A stretch of DNA of 64,000 nt from Paenibacillus piscarius (GTDB lineage Bacteria; Bacillota; Bacilli; Paenibacillales; Paenibacillaceae), in assembly GCF_022234545.1 (NCBI RefSeq), contig NZ_JAIEUI010000001.1:666899-730898 (forward strand), read 5' to 3'. Positions 34,471-43,249 of the stretch are shown one piece after another. Under the pieces are notes generated by a model. It made no database searches and was not told where the DNA came from. It worked only from the letters and a program-made list of their open reading frames with translations. The position numbers were made by a program, and so were the translations under genes. The number at the start of each line of letters is the position of its first letter. The stretch's first letter is position 1.

Positions 34471-35541
34471 ATGAGTTCAATCAAACATACTGTAGTTATC
34501 GTTGGTTACGGCGGGATGGGCAGCTACCATGCGCAACTGGTTAAAGAGAGTGACCGCGTGGTAGTACAAGGTGCCTACGACCTGCTGGAAGAACGGCGCG
34601 CCTTGGCCGCCGAAGCAGGATATGCCGCCTATTCCAGCTATGAGGAGGTGCTGGCAGATCCGGCGGTGGACATTGTGCTGATCGCGACCCCGAACGATGT
34701 GCACAAGGACATTGCGGTCCGCGCGTTCCAGGCGGGCAAGCATGTCGTCTGCGAGAAGCCGGTGGCCTTGTCTTCGGCGGAATTCACCGAGATGCAGGCT
34801 GCCGCAGAGGCCGCCGGCCGGGTACTGATGGTGCACCAGAACAGACGCTGGGATGAGGACTTCCGTGTAATCAAGGAGATGTATGAGCAGGGAACGATTG
34901 GTTCGCTCTTTCAGATTGAATCCCGCGTGCATGGAGCCAACGGAATTCCCGGGGACTGGCGCCATGTGAAGGAGCAGGGCGGCGGGATGCTGCTGGACTG
35001 GGGCGTGCATCTGCTGGATCAGCTGCTGTTCATGATTGACAGCAAGGTAACCAGTGTGAGCAGCCATCTGAGCTTTATTCTGGGCAATGATGTCGATGAC
35101 GGCTTCGATGCGGTCCTGCAGTTCGAGAACGGGATCCGGGCGGTTGTCGAGGTCGGCACGACGAACTTCATTACCATGCCCAGATGGTATGTGAAGGGCA
35201 CACAGGGGACAGCCATCATTGAAGACTGGTCGCTGCGGGGAAGAATCATCGCCCCTAACCACGAATCGGAGAAAATCGAACCGACGCCGATCCGTGCAGG
35301 TGTAGGCCTGACCAAGACGATGGCCCCGCCTTCTGAAGGCGCGACCACTATGGAAGACCTGCCGGCTGCCTCAGAGCTTCCGTCCAGCTTCTATAATAAT
35401 CTGGCTGAAGTCATTGAAGGTACTGCAGAGCCGATTGTCAAGAATGCTGAGGTACTCCGCGTTCTGAAGCTGATTGAGGCGATCTTTGAAGCGGCAGAGC
35501 GCAATGAGACGGTGAAGAATTTCGACACGTACGGAGCTTAA
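34471..35541 (+). CDS. Gfo/Idh/MocA family oxidoreductase, 2
   Basis: A 356-residue dehydrogenase with the Rossmann motif VVIVGYGGMGSYHAQLV, the CEKPVALSSAEF signature, and the catalytic block LLDWGVHLLDQLLFMID. It differs clearly from the preceding enzyme (IGTHALD versus WGVHLLD), so the two probably act on different intermediates or in opposite directions. The ATG at 34471 has AGGAG 9 nt upstream; an in-frame GTG at 34462 would place that site too close. Confidence 0.88.
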   Translation: MSSIKHTVVIVGYGGMGSYHAQLVKESDRVVVQGAYDLLEERRALAAEAGYAAYSSYEEVLADPAVDIVLIATPNDVHKDIAVRAFQAGKHVVCEKPVALSSAEFTEMQAAAEAAGRVLMVHQNRRWDEDFRVIKEMYEQGTIGSLFQIESRVHGANGIPGDWRHVKEQGGGMLLDWGVHLLDQLLFMIDSKVTSVSSHLSFILGNDVDDGFDAVLQFENGIRAVVEVGTTNFITMPRWYVKGTQGTAIIEDWSLRGRIIAPNHESEKIEPTPIRAGVGLTKTMAPPSEGATTMEDLPAASELPSSFYNNLAEVIEGTAEPIVKNAEVLRVLKLIEAIFEAAERNETVKNFDTYGA

Positions 35542-35583
35542 TAAGCTGTACACAATGGACCCAAGGAGAGGTGGCATCTGCAA

Positions 35584-36552
35584 ATGAAACTTGGAGTATT
35601 TATGGTGTTATTCGGCGGCCGGAAGTTCGAGGATGCGCTGGATTATGTGGCTTCCAAAGGGCTGAAGGCTGTAGAGATCGGCACCGGTGGTTATCCCGGC
35701 AACAGCCATTGCAATCCGAAGGAGCTGCTGGAGGACGAGGCTGCCCTTAAGGCCTTCAAGGATGCGGTTGAATCACGCGGACTGATGATCAGTGCGCTAA
35801 GCTGCCACGGCAACCCGCTGCACCCGCAGAAGGAATTGGCAGATAAGGACCACGAGGTGTTTGTAAATACGGTTAAGCTGGCGAACAAGCTGGGAGTCAA
35901 GGTAGTCAATACCTTCTCCGGCTGTCCGGGCGACCACGAAGGCGCGAAATATCCGAACTGGCCGGTCGCTCCATGGCCGAATGATTATCAGGAGATTCTG
36001 GACTGGCAGTGGGAGAACAAAGTCATTCCGTACTGGAGCGAACAGGCAGCCTTCGCCGCTGCACATGATGTGAAGATTGGTCTTGAGCTGCATGGCGGCT
36101 TCTCGGTGCACACCCCTGCGACCCTGCTGCGGCTTAGAGAAGCTGCCGGAGAAGCCATCGGGGCTAACCTTGACCCGAGCCATATGTGGTGGCAGGGTAT
36201 CGATCCGGTTCAAGCCATTCATATTCTGGGCCGTGAAGGTGCGATTCATCACTTCCATGCGAAGGATACCGTCATTGATCCGGTCAATGTGAATAAGCAT
36301 GGTCTGACCGACATGCAGTCCTACACGAAGATGCTGGACCGCGCCTGGCAGTTCCGTTCGGTAGGCTACGGACATGATGTCAAGGTCTGGGCGGATATGA
36401 TGAGCGCGCTGCGTCTTGTCGGATACGACTATGTGGTCAGTATCGAACATGAGGATGGCCTGATGTCAATCGAAGAGGGCTTCTCCAAGGCGGTCGCTAA
36501 CCTCCAGCAGGTGCTGATCGAAGAGCCTGTCTCCGAGATGTGGTGGGTCTAA
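35584..36552 (+). CDS. Sugar phosphate isomerase/epimerase (xylose-isomerase-like TIM barrel), 2
   Basis: A 322-residue TIM barrel, longer than the first. Blocks include KLGVFMVLFGGRKFEDALDYV, GTGGYPGNSHC, SALSCHGNPLHP, and the metal-ligand segments GLELHGGFSVH, NLDPSHMWWQGID, HFHAKDTVID and SIEHEDG. The ligand set Glu/Asp/His/Glu looks intact. Members of this length often accompany Gfo/Idh dehydrogenases in oxidised-sugar pathways. AAGGAGAGG lies upstream of the ATG. Confidence 0.87.
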   Translation: MKLGVFMVLFGGRKFEDALDYVASKGLKAVEIGTGGYPGNSHCNPKELLEDEAALKAFKDAVESRGLMISALSCHGNPLHPQKELADKDHEVFVNTVKLANKLGVKVVNTFSGCPGDHEGAKYPNWPVAPWPNDYQEILDWQWENKVIPYWSEQAAFAAAHDVKIGLELHGGFSVHTPATLLRLREAAGEAIGANLDPSHMWWQGIDPVQAIHILGREGAIHHFHAKDTVIDPVNVNKHGLTDMQSYTKMLDRAWQFRSVGYGHDVKVWADMMSALRLVGYDYVVSIEHEDGLMSIEEGFSKAVANLQQVLIEEPVSEMWWV

Positions 36553-36555
36553 CGG

Positions 36556-37527
36556 GTGGAGAGCTTCACTAAGGTTAAGCTGAAGGACAGTGAGCTGCGG
36601 CTGTTAGCGGCTGCGGCTTTCGGTGCAGAACTGGACATCGCAAGCAGCAGGGAATTGACCGGAGGCTTCTATAATACGGCTTATGACCTGGAGCTGAGCG
36701 ATGGCCGGTCGGTGATTCTTAAGGTGGCTCCCGGTCCGGAGACGGAGGTCTTAAGCTACGAGAAGGACATTATGCGGGCAGAGGTTGAAGCTCTGCGCCT
36801 GATGCGTGCGCAGGGCGGGGTGCCTGTGCCTGAAGTCTACTGTTATGATGAGAGTCTGAAGCTGATATCTTCCCCGTATTTCTTCCTGGAGAAGGTGAAG
36901 GGGCAGCCTTACAATGAAATTAAGGACAGCTTGACCCCTGAGCAGCAGGCCTCCATTGAACATGAGGTTGGACGGTATCAGCGGAGAATCAACGAAATCG
37001 GGGGGCCGGCCTTCGGACTGTTCGGCAAGACTCCCGTTGAGAGCGGACGTACCTGGAGGGAGACCTTCCGGTCGATACTGCTGGATGTGCTGCAGGATGC
37101 GGTCCGGCTGGGAGCGCAGTTACCGGCTTCCCTGACCGAATTCGAGCAGGTGCTGGAGCGTTATCTGCCCGCACTGGATGAAGTAACACAGCCGCGCCTC
37201 GTGCATTGGGACCTGTGGAACGGCAATATTTTTGTGCAGGACGGGACCGTTGTGTCCATTATAGACTGGGAGCGGGCAATGTGGGGCGATGTGCTGCAGG
37301 AGTATTATTTCCGGCATTTCGAGAACTCGGCAGCGTTCCATGAAGGGTACGGCATAACGTTTACCCGGCGGAATGAACTGCTGCGTAAGCAGCTATATGA
37401 CCTGCACCTGGATTTAATCCTCGCGATTGAGTGCTATTCACGCCAGTATAAGGATGAGGACCATGTGCGCTGGGCACAAGATAATCTTACCGAATCCTGG
37501 AGGCTGTTCACTGAATTGGTATCATAG
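36556..37527 (+). CDS. Phosphotransferase of the APH/choline-kinase fold
   Basis: A 323-residue small-molecule kinase of the aminoglycoside-phosphotransferase family. Visible are the nucleotide Lys region SVILKVAPGPE, the Glu/hinge region FFLEKVKGQPY, the catalytic Brenner motif LVHWDLWNGNIFV, and the metal-binding SIIDWERAMWGD. The GTG start lies 3 bp after the epimerase stop with no separate ribosome site, so translation is coupled. In this context the substrate is more likely a sugar or cyclitol than an antibiotic. It is the last gene before a terminator. Confidence 0.82.
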   Translation: MESFTKVKLKDSELRLLAAAAFGAELDIASSRELTGGFYNTAYDLELSDGRSVILKVAPGPETEVLSYEKDIMRAEVEALRLMRAQGGVPVPEVYCYDESLKLISSPYFFLEKVKGQPYNEIKDSLTPEQQASIEHEVGRYQRRINEIGGPAFGLFGKTPVESGRTWRETFRSILLDVLQDAVRLGAQLPASLTEFEQVLERYLPALDEVTQPRLVHWDLWNGNIFVQDGTVVSIIDWERAMWGDVLQEYYFRHFENSAAFHEGYGITFTRRNELLRKQLYDLHLDLILAIECYSRQYKDEDHVRWAQDNLTESWRLFTELVS

Positions 37528-37536
37528 TCTACTTGA

Positions 37537-37567
37537 GGCCGGGTCTCTGCGGAGATTCCGGTCTTTG
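37537..37567 (+). terminator. Probable terminator of the epimerase/dehydrogenase cassette
   Basis: CCGGGTCTC and GAGATTCCGG pair around TGCG, followed by TCTTT. The T-run is interrupted, so this is moderate support. Confidence 0.55.
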
Positions 37568-37691
37568 GCTTTCTCGGGAGTATTTCTTCCGGCGAAGCCG
37601 CTAGGCGTGCTCTACATGATGGAAATACATAGCCCGGCGTTCACATAGCTGACATGAAATGTTTGGTTGCGGTGGCGTTTTCAGAAACAGC

Positions 37692-37721
37692 TTGACGGCA
37701 ACCCCCTAAGATAGATAAAAT
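37692..37721 (+). promoter_or_regulatory. Probable promoter of the oppD-like gene
   Basis: TTGACG and TAAAAT are 18 bp apart, ending 71 bp before the start codon. Confidence 0.5.
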
Positions 37722-37792
37722 AATAGTATTGCGTGTTTTTGGGTTATTGAGAAAGACGATTACATTTGAAAAGAAGCAGAGAGGGTGACAGG

Positions 37793-38863
37793 ATGGAGCG
37801 CCTTTTAGAGGTAAAAGACCTGGCTATATCATTCAGAACACGCGGAGGAGAAGTGCAAGCAATCCGTGGTGTCAGCTTTCATGTAAATAAAGGGGAAACA
37901 CTGGCGATTGTCGGCGAATCCGGTTCCGGGAAGAGCGTAACCTCCCAGGCCGTGATGAAGCTGGTTCCTCAGCCTGCGGGCGAATATAAGCGCGGCCAGA
38001 TTCTGTTCGATGGACAAGATCTGATCCCGAAGAATGAGAAGCAGATGCAGAAGATCCGCGGCAAGGAGATCGGCATGATCTTCCAGGACCCGATGACCTC
38101 GCTGAATCCGATGATGAAGGTCGGCAAGCAGATCACCGAAGTGCTGTTCAAGCATGAGAACATTACGAAGGAAGCCGCCTACAAACGTGCGGTAGAATTG
38201 CTTGGCCTGGTAGGTATTCCATCACCGGAACGCCGTTTCCAGCAGTATCCGCATGAATTCAGCGGCGGGATGCGCCAGCGTGTCGTTATTGCCATGGCCC
38301 TGGCAGCGAATCCTAAGCTGCTGATTGCCGATGAGCCGACTACGGCGCTTGACGTAACGATTCAGGCGCAGATTCTCGACCTGATGAAGGATCTGCAGAA
38401 GAAGATTGATACGGCGATCATTTTCATCACCCATGACCTGGGGGTTGTGGCGAGAATGGCTGACCGCGTAGCGGTAATGTATGCCGGACAGATTGTTGAG
38501 ATGGGTACAGCGGAAGAGATCTTCTATGATCCGAGACATCCGTACACTTGGGGCCTGCTGGCCTCCATGCCAAGCCTGGAGAGCAAGGGCACAATGCTGA
38601 CCGCGATTCCCGGCACTCCGCCTGACCTGATCAAGCCGCCGAAGGGGGATGCCTTCGCACTGCGCAGCTCGTACGCCATGGCGGTTGATATGGAGAAGGA
38701 ACCTCCGATGTACAAGGTATCGGATTCCCATCTGGTGAAGTCCTGGCTGCTGCATCCGATGGCTCCGGCGGTAGAGCCGCCTGAAGTCGTGAAGAAGCAG
38801 CGCCGCGTCCTGAGCAACGCCTATCCGGAGCCGATTCTGGTGAAGGACAGCGGCGATTATTAA
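37793..38863 (+). CDS. Oligopeptide/dipeptide-type ABC transporter ATP-binding protein (OppD-like), orphan
   Basis: A 356-residue ATPase of the OppD/DppD type. Walker A is GESGSGKS, the signature FSGGMRQR, Walker [15 protein letters not shown], and the switch His sits in [15 protein letters not shown]. The C-terminal extension contains the oligopeptide-family block [16 protein letters not shown] and the usual PGTPPDL. The ATG at 37793 has GAGGGTGACAGG before it. It has its own promoter and terminator, but no permease, binding protein or OppF gene is next to it, which is unusual. Its partners may be elsewhere, or the operon may have been broken up. Confidence 0.88.
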   Translation: MERLLEVKDLAISFRTRGGEVQAIRGVSFHVNKGETLAIVGESGSGKSVTSQAVMKLVPQPAGEYKRGQILFDGQDLIPKNEKQMQKIRGKEIGMIFQDPMTSLNPMMKVGKQITEVLFKHENITKEAAYKRAVELLGLVGIPSPERRFQQYPHEFSGGMRQRVVIAMALAANPKLLIADEPTTALDVTIQAQILDLMKDLQKKIDTAIIFITHDLGVVARMADRVAVMYAGQIVEMGTAEEIFYDPRHPYTWGLLASMPSLESKGTMLTAIPGTPPDLIKPPKGDAFALRSSYAMAVDMEKEPPMYKVSDSHLVKSWLLHPMAPAVEPPEVVKKQRRVLSNAYPEPILVKDSGDY

Positions 38864-38903
38864 GAATAGAACGGCTATCCATGCCGGACTATAGGGTTTA
38901 CTC

Positions 38904-38936
38904 AGCGTCAGACCTTTAGGGGTCTGGCGCTTTTTT
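38904..38936 (+). terminator. Terminator after the oppD-like gene
   Basis: AGCGTCAGACC and GGTCTGGCGCT form the stem (one G-T pair), followed by TTTTT. Confidence 0.85.
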
Positions 38937-38971
38937 GCGCTTTTCGGGGAATAATGAGGGCGGCAGAGAAG

Positions 38972-39230
38972 GTTATATGCGAAAAAGCGAACACAATCGC
39001 TGTAGTGGAGGCGAGTGAACGGAATGTATGTTGTTTTCCACATACATTTGGGCCATATGCCTGTGTCCGAGAATGTGATCGAAAAACCGACCACATTAGG
39101 CCGGCGTGGAGCATATGAGCTAAATGTAATCGGAAAACCGACTACATTGTGTAGGCGTGTGGCGAGAGAGCGGAAGGTAATCGGAAAACCGGCCACATCC
39201 GGCAGGCGCCTGGCTATAAGCATGTAATGT
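38972..39230. repeat. Degenerate array of the 51-bp palindromic repeat (array 2)
   Basis: Hairpin cores begin near 38972, 39023, 39072, 39123 and 39174, at 49-51-bp spacing. They share the pattern and core of array 1 (AATGTx ATCGxAAAACCGxC xACATT). Variants include AATGTG with CACATT, AATGTA with TACATT, and a longer AATGTATGT with ACATACATT. The remaining gap to the arabinanase gene (39231-39387) is AT-rich with TTGACT at 39330-39335 as a possible -35; nothing else is evident. Confidence 0.75.
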
Positions 39231-39387
39231 GGTTATCGGGCCCGTGCATCGATTAGCGCAAGTGTAATCGCGAATATTTATATTTCATATATATATAAAA
39301 TAATACAAACTAATATAAATAAAAGTATTGACTTATCTGCTGACACGCAGCAAAATGTAAGGGTATACATAGAGAGGTTGTGATGAG

Positions 39388-40815
39388 ATGAGAAAGACAT
39401 CCTTAACGGCTCTGATCTCGTTATCCCTGCTGTCAGGCTGCGGCGGGCAGAGTCCGGATAGCGCACCGGTATTTGAGAATGTGTCGGTTCATGATCCGTC
39501 CGTGATCCGGGTAGAGGATACCTATTACGTGTTCGGCTCCCATCTGGCCTCGGCCAAGTCGAAGGACCTGATGTCCTGGACCCAGATTTCCTCGGGCGTG
39601 ACCAATGATAATGTGCTGATTCCGAATGTGACCGAGGAGCTTAGCGAGACGCTTAGCTGGGCACAGTCCGATACGCTCTGGGCACCGGATGTCATTCAGC
39701 TGGCGGACGGGAAGTTCTACATGTATTATGATGCCTGCCGGGGAGATTCCCCGCTGTCAGCGCTAGGAATTGCCGTAGCGGATCAGATTGAGGGGCCATA
39801 TAAGAACAAAGGCATTATTCTGAAATCAGGCATGTCCGGCATCGGAGATGATGGAGAGGTATATGATGCCACGCAGAAGCCGAATGTGGTTGACCCTGAT
39901 GTGTTCTTCGACAAGGACGGCAAGCTGTGGATGGTCTACGGCTCTTACTCCGGGGGCATCTTCATTCTGGAGCTGGACCCGGCGACGGGCTTCCCGCTGA
40001 AGGGGCAGGGCTACGGCAAGAAGCTGCTGGGGGGCAATCATGCCCGGATCGAAGGACCTTATATGCTGTATAGCCCTGAAACAGAGTACTATTACCTGTT
40101 TCTCTCCTATGGAGGGCTGGATGCGAATGGCGGCTACAACATCCGTGTTGCCCGCTCCAAGCAGCCGGATGGCCCGTTTGAGGATTCTGCAGGCAAGCCA
40201 ATGCTGGATGCGCAAGGAACGGCTGGCGTTCTGTTCGATGATCCGGCGTATGCCCCTTATGGCGTCAAGCTGATGGGGAATCATCAGTTCATGAATACAG
40301 ATGAAGGGTCCGCTGCAACGGAGGAGGGGTATGTATCTCCAGGGCATAATTCCGCTTATTATGATGAGGAGAGCGGGAAATATTATTTGATCTTCCACGC
40401 CCGGTTCCCGGGACGCGGGGAACAGCATGAGGTGCGGGTGCATCAGATGTTCATGAATGAAGCGGGCTGGCCGGTGGTTGCGCCGTACCGGTACGGGGGA
40501 GAGAAGATCGGTAAATACACAGCCAAGGAAGTGAGCGGCGGATATCAGGCGGTGATCTACAGCAAGGAGATCTCGGCTGAGCTTGCGGAGTCGCAGCCCG
40601 TTAAGCTGAACGCAGACGGAACCATAACCGGATCTGTAACCGGGGAATGGAGCCTGAGCGATGAACATAAGGCGAAGCTGACAATCGAAGGCACTGAGTA
40701 CAGCGGTGTGTTCCTGCGGGAGTGGAGTGAGGCTGCCGCAGGCCAGGTGATGACCTTCACAGTGCTGTCAGCAGATGGTGTCCCGGTCTGGGGAAGCCGG
40801 ATGTCCCGGGAGTAG
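39388..40815 (+). CDS. Glycoside hydrolase family 43 lipoprotein, endo-arabinanase-like
   Basis: A 475-residue secreted lipoprotein (lipobox LLSGC near residue 18) likely to cut alpha-1,5-arabinan. It has a five-bladed propeller with the catalytic Asp in VHDPSVI, the modulating Asp in VDPDVFFDKDG, and the acid Glu in RIEGPYMLY. Substrate-side blocks such as WAPDVIQLADGKFYMYY and GHNSAYYDEESGKYYLIFHARFP match the family. A C-terminal ~100-residue beta domain follows (KYTAKEVSGGYQ to the end). This two-domain build and length resemble recalled B. subtilis Abn2. GAGAGGTTGTG lies upstream of the ATG. It stands alone, with no other arabinan genes in view. Confidence 0.85.
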   Translation: MRKTSLTALISLSLLSGCGGQSPDSAPVFENVSVHDPSVIRVEDTYYVFGSHLASAKSKDLMSWTQISSGVTNDNVLIPNVTEELSETLSWAQSDTLWAPDVIQLADGKFYMYYDACRGDSPLSALGIAVADQIEGPYKNKGIILKSGMSGIGDDGEVYDATQKPNVVDPDVFFDKDGKLWMVYGSYSGGIFILELDPATGFPLKGQGYGKKLLGGNHARIEGPYMLYSPETEYYYLFLSYGGLDANGGYNIRVARSKQPDGPFEDSAGKPMLDAQGTAGVLFDDPAYAPYGVKLMGNHQFMNTDEGSAATEEGYVSPGHNSAYYDEESGKYYLIFHARFPGRGEQHEVRVHQMFMNEAGWPVVAPYRYGGEKIGKYTAKEVSGGYQAVIYSKEISAELAESQPVKLNADGTITGSVTGEWSLSDEHKAKLTIEGTEYSGVFLREWSEAAAGQVMTFTVLSADGVPVWGSRMSRE

Positions 40816-40849
40816 AGTGGATCAGAATCTTTCATAGGTATGAAATAAC

Positions 40850-40892
40850 AAACAGCGGACCCTCGGGTGTATTCAGGGGTCCGCTGTTTGCT
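40850..40892. terminator. Bidirectional terminator between the arabinanase and fabF genes
   Basis: AAACAGCGGACCC and GGGTCCGCTGTTT form a 13-bp stem between convergent genes, with A-rich and T-rich flanks suiting both directions. Confidence 0.88.
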
Positions 40893-40907
40893 GTGAATCT
40901 AACCGCC

Positions 40908-42146
40908 TTAGTCCTCGTATCTGCGCAGTACAATTACGGCATTATGTCCTCCGAAGCCAAAAGAATTCGAGATCCCGATCCTCAGCTCCGCTTCACGGGC
41001 GCGGTCCGGTACATAGTCCAGATCGCACTCTTCGTCCGCCTGCTCCAGATTGATGGTTGGCGGGATGAGACCATGCTGAAGGCTAAGGAGCAGGGCAACG
41101 GCCTCCAGCCCGCCGGAAGCTCCGAGTGCATGGCCGGTCATTGATTTGTTTGCGGTGACCGGAACCCGGTAGGCCTGCTCACCGAACAGCTTCTTGATGG
41201 CAAGTGTCTCTGAACGGTCGCCGACAATTGTGCTGGTCGCGTGTGCGCTGATGACATCGACTTCGCCGGGAGTGACTCCGGCTTCGTTCAGCGCCTGCTT
41301 CATCGCCTGGTAGGCACCGATTCCTTCCGGGTGGGTGGCTACCATATGGTAGGCATCGGAGCTGGCTCCATAGCCGGTGATTTCGCCGTAGATGACCGCA
41401 TCTCTCGCCAGGGCATGGGAGAGGGACTCCAGAATGACAATGGCTCCGCCTTCTGCGATCACGAACCCGTCTCGGCTGCGGTCAAACGGCCGGCTGGCTT
41501 CCTGCGGCTTATCGTTGCGTGAGGACAGCGCTGTCGCATTGCCGAAGCTGGCTAAGGCAATCTCCGTCACCGCCGCTTCGGACCCTCCGGCGATCATAAC
41601 GTCGGCGCCGCCGTAACGGATCAGGCGGAAGGCTTCGCCAATCGCCGTGTTCCCGATCGAGCAGGCGGTTACGGGCGAGAGCGTGGGGCCGAGCGCCCCC
41701 AGCTTGATGCTGATCACCGCAGCAGCCATATTGGAGATCAGCATGGGAATCAGAGTAGGGCTGACCCGCCCCGGTCCGCGTGAGCGCAGCAGCTCCCCCT
41801 GGTCCATCAGCGTCTGGATGCCGCCAACCCCTGAGCCTACATAGACGCCAAGGCGTTCCCGGTTGACCTTATCCAGCTGAAGGCCGGAGTGAGCCCAGGC
41901 ATCCTCGGCAGCGGCCAGCGCGAACTGGCTGAACCGGTCCATCCTGCGGGCTTCTTTGCGGCCAAACCGGGCCTCCGGGTCGAATTCCCGCACTTCTCCG
42001 GCAATCCGGGTACTGAAGTGCGCGGTATCAAAGGAAGTGATAGGAGCAATTCCCGACTCTCCTGCCGCCAGGCGGCTCCAGAACTGCTCTACGGTATTGC
42101 CAAGCGGCGAAATTACGCCCATTCCTGTAATCACTACACGTTCCAT
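40908..42146 (-). CDS. fabF: Beta-ketoacyl-ACP synthase II
   Basis: A 412-residue condensing enzyme that elongates acyl chains with malonyl-ACP. The thiolase-fold active-site Cys lies in VTACSIGNTAIGEA, the first His in DVISAHATSTIVGD, the Lys/His block in ANKSMTGHALGASG, and the terminal glycine loop in NSFGFGGHNAVIV. The ATG at 42146 has AGGAGG 9 nt upstream; a TTG two codons earlier is too close. It is a solitary copy outside a fab cluster. The divergent gene encodes an MmyB-like regulator with a possible fatty-acid-binding domain, suggesting lipid-responsive control. Confidence 0.9.
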   Translation of the reverse strand: MERVVITGMGVISPLGNTVEQFWSRLAAGESGIAPITSFDTAHFSTRIAGEVREFDPEARFGRKEARRMDRFSQFALAAAEDAWAHSGLQLDKVNRERLGVYVGSGVGGIQTLMDQGELLRSRGPGRVSPTLIPMLISNMAAAVISIKLGALGPTLSPVTACSIGNTAIGEAFRLIRYGGADVMIAGGSEAAVTEIALASFGNATALSSRNDKPQEASRPFDRSRDGFVIAEGGAIVILESLSHALARDAVIYGEITGYGASSDAYHMVATHPEGIGAYQAMKQALNEAGVTPGEVDVISAHATSTIVGDRSETLAIKKLFGEQAYRVPVTANKSMTGHALGASGGLEAVALLLSLQHGLIPPTINLEQADEECDLDYVPDRAREAELRIGISNSFGFGGHNAVIVLRRYED

Positions 42147-42202
42147 TTTCAATTCCTCCTGTTTGTACTGGATGTATTTATTGTTCCATTCTGCTTATCC
42201 TA

Positions 42203-42231
42203 TTACAAGTTGTAGTTTATCCTAGTATAAT
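42203..42231 (+). promoter_or_regulatory. Promoter of the MmyB-like regulator gene
   Basis: TTACAA and TATAAT are 17 bp apart. Nearby GTAGT (42212-42216 region) and ACTAC (42233-42237 region) form an inverted pair overlapping the -10, a possible operator. Confidence 0.65.
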
Positions 42232-42276
42232 TACTACTACAGTATCAGGAAGATCTTTGAAAGGAATGAGCCTCTT

Positions 42277-43134
42277 ATGTCAAGCAGCAACCGGCTTCAA
42301 GCCTTATCCGAATTCCTTAAATCCAGACGCGCAGCCATTACCCCGGCGTCGGCCGGTCTGCCGGAAGGCACCCGGCGGCGGACCCCCGGCCTAAGGCGCG
42401 AGGAAGTGGCGCAGCTTGCCGGCGTCAGTGCAACCTGGTACACCTGGCTGGAGCAGGGACGGGATATTAAAGTGTCCACCTCTGTGCTGGATTGTGTGGC
42501 CTCTGCCCTGCAATTGACCAAGGATGAGCGCAGCTACCTCTTTGCTCTGGCACTGGAAGCCGGGCCAGGCAGCAGCAACGATTACTCCCGGGAGGAGCAG
42601 TCGGTGATTCCTCCATCCCTGCAGAAGATTCTGCAGGAGCTCAAGACCTGCCCGGCCATCATCTCCGACCGTCACTGCGGAATTGTCGGCTGGAATGAAG
42701 CGGCAGCTCATGTGTTCATTGATTTCGGCAAGCTGCCGCCCGGAGAACGCAATATGATCTCCCTGTTGTTTGAACGCAAGGAATTCAGGCGGCTGGCAGT
42801 GAACTGGGAGCAGTTCGTCCGGGGCTATCTGGCCATCTTCCGTGCCTATTACGGGCAATACCTGGAGGACCGCTGGTATGACGAATTCATTGCGGGAATG
42901 AAGGCGAAGCACCCGGATTTCCCTCTGCTATGGGAAGAGAGCCGGGTCAGCTCTGCCCCGGATGTTGTGCTGGAATTCCGCCACGCCAAGGCGGGCAAAA
43001 TGCTGTTCCACCTCACCTCGCTCCAGGTGCAGGGGCCGGCGGAGCTTAGATGCAGTGTGTACACGCCTGCCGGAGAATCCAATACGGAAGCCAAGCTGCG
43101 GCAATTGATGAAGCCTGAATCTGCGGCTCTCTAG
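42277..43134 (+). CDS. XRE regulator with MmyB-like ligand-binding domain
   Basis: A 285-residue transcription factor. The N-terminal XRE HTH (about 10-75) includes RRTPGLRREEVAQLAGVSATWYTWLEQGRD (core EVAQLAGVSATWYTWLEQG). The rest (about 105-280) is an MmyB-like ligand-binding domain with SDRHCGIVGWNEAAAHVF, RRLAVNWEQFVRGYLAIFRAYYG (core WEQFVRGYLAIFR) and DRWYDEFIAGMKAKHPDF. Related domains have been reported to bind fatty acids. It is divergent from fabF across a 130-bp gap with a clear promoter, so it likely controls fabF, itself, or both. Confidence 0.85.
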   Translation: MSSSNRLQALSEFLKSRRAAITPASAGLPEGTRRRTPGLRREEVAQLAGVSATWYTWLEQGRDIKVSTSVLDCVASALQLTKDERSYLFALALEAGPGSSNDYSREEQSVIPPSLQKILQELKTCPAIISDRHCGIVGWNEAAAHVFIDFGKLPPGERNMISLLFERKEFRRLAVNWEQFVRGYLAIFRAYYGQYLEDRWYDEFIAGMKAKHPDFPLLWEESRVSSAPDVVLEFRHAKAGKMLFHLTSLQVQGPAELRCSVYTPAGESNTEAKLRQLMKPESAAL

Positions 43135-43165
43135 TAGCAGCAGCTATCGCCTATAGAAGCACGCA

Positions 43166-43198
43166 AAAATATCCCCGGCTGAAAGCTCAGCCGGGGAT
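43166..43198 (-). terminator. Terminator, strongest for the minus-strand gene at 43250
   Basis: ATCCCCGGCTGA and TCAGCCGGGGAT form a 12-bp stem; on the minus strand it is followed by ATTTTTG. Confidence 0.8.
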
Positions 43199-43249
43199 GC
43201 GAGGAGGGAATGTGAATGAGAGAGTAGAGGGGGATACTCTTCCATTCGT

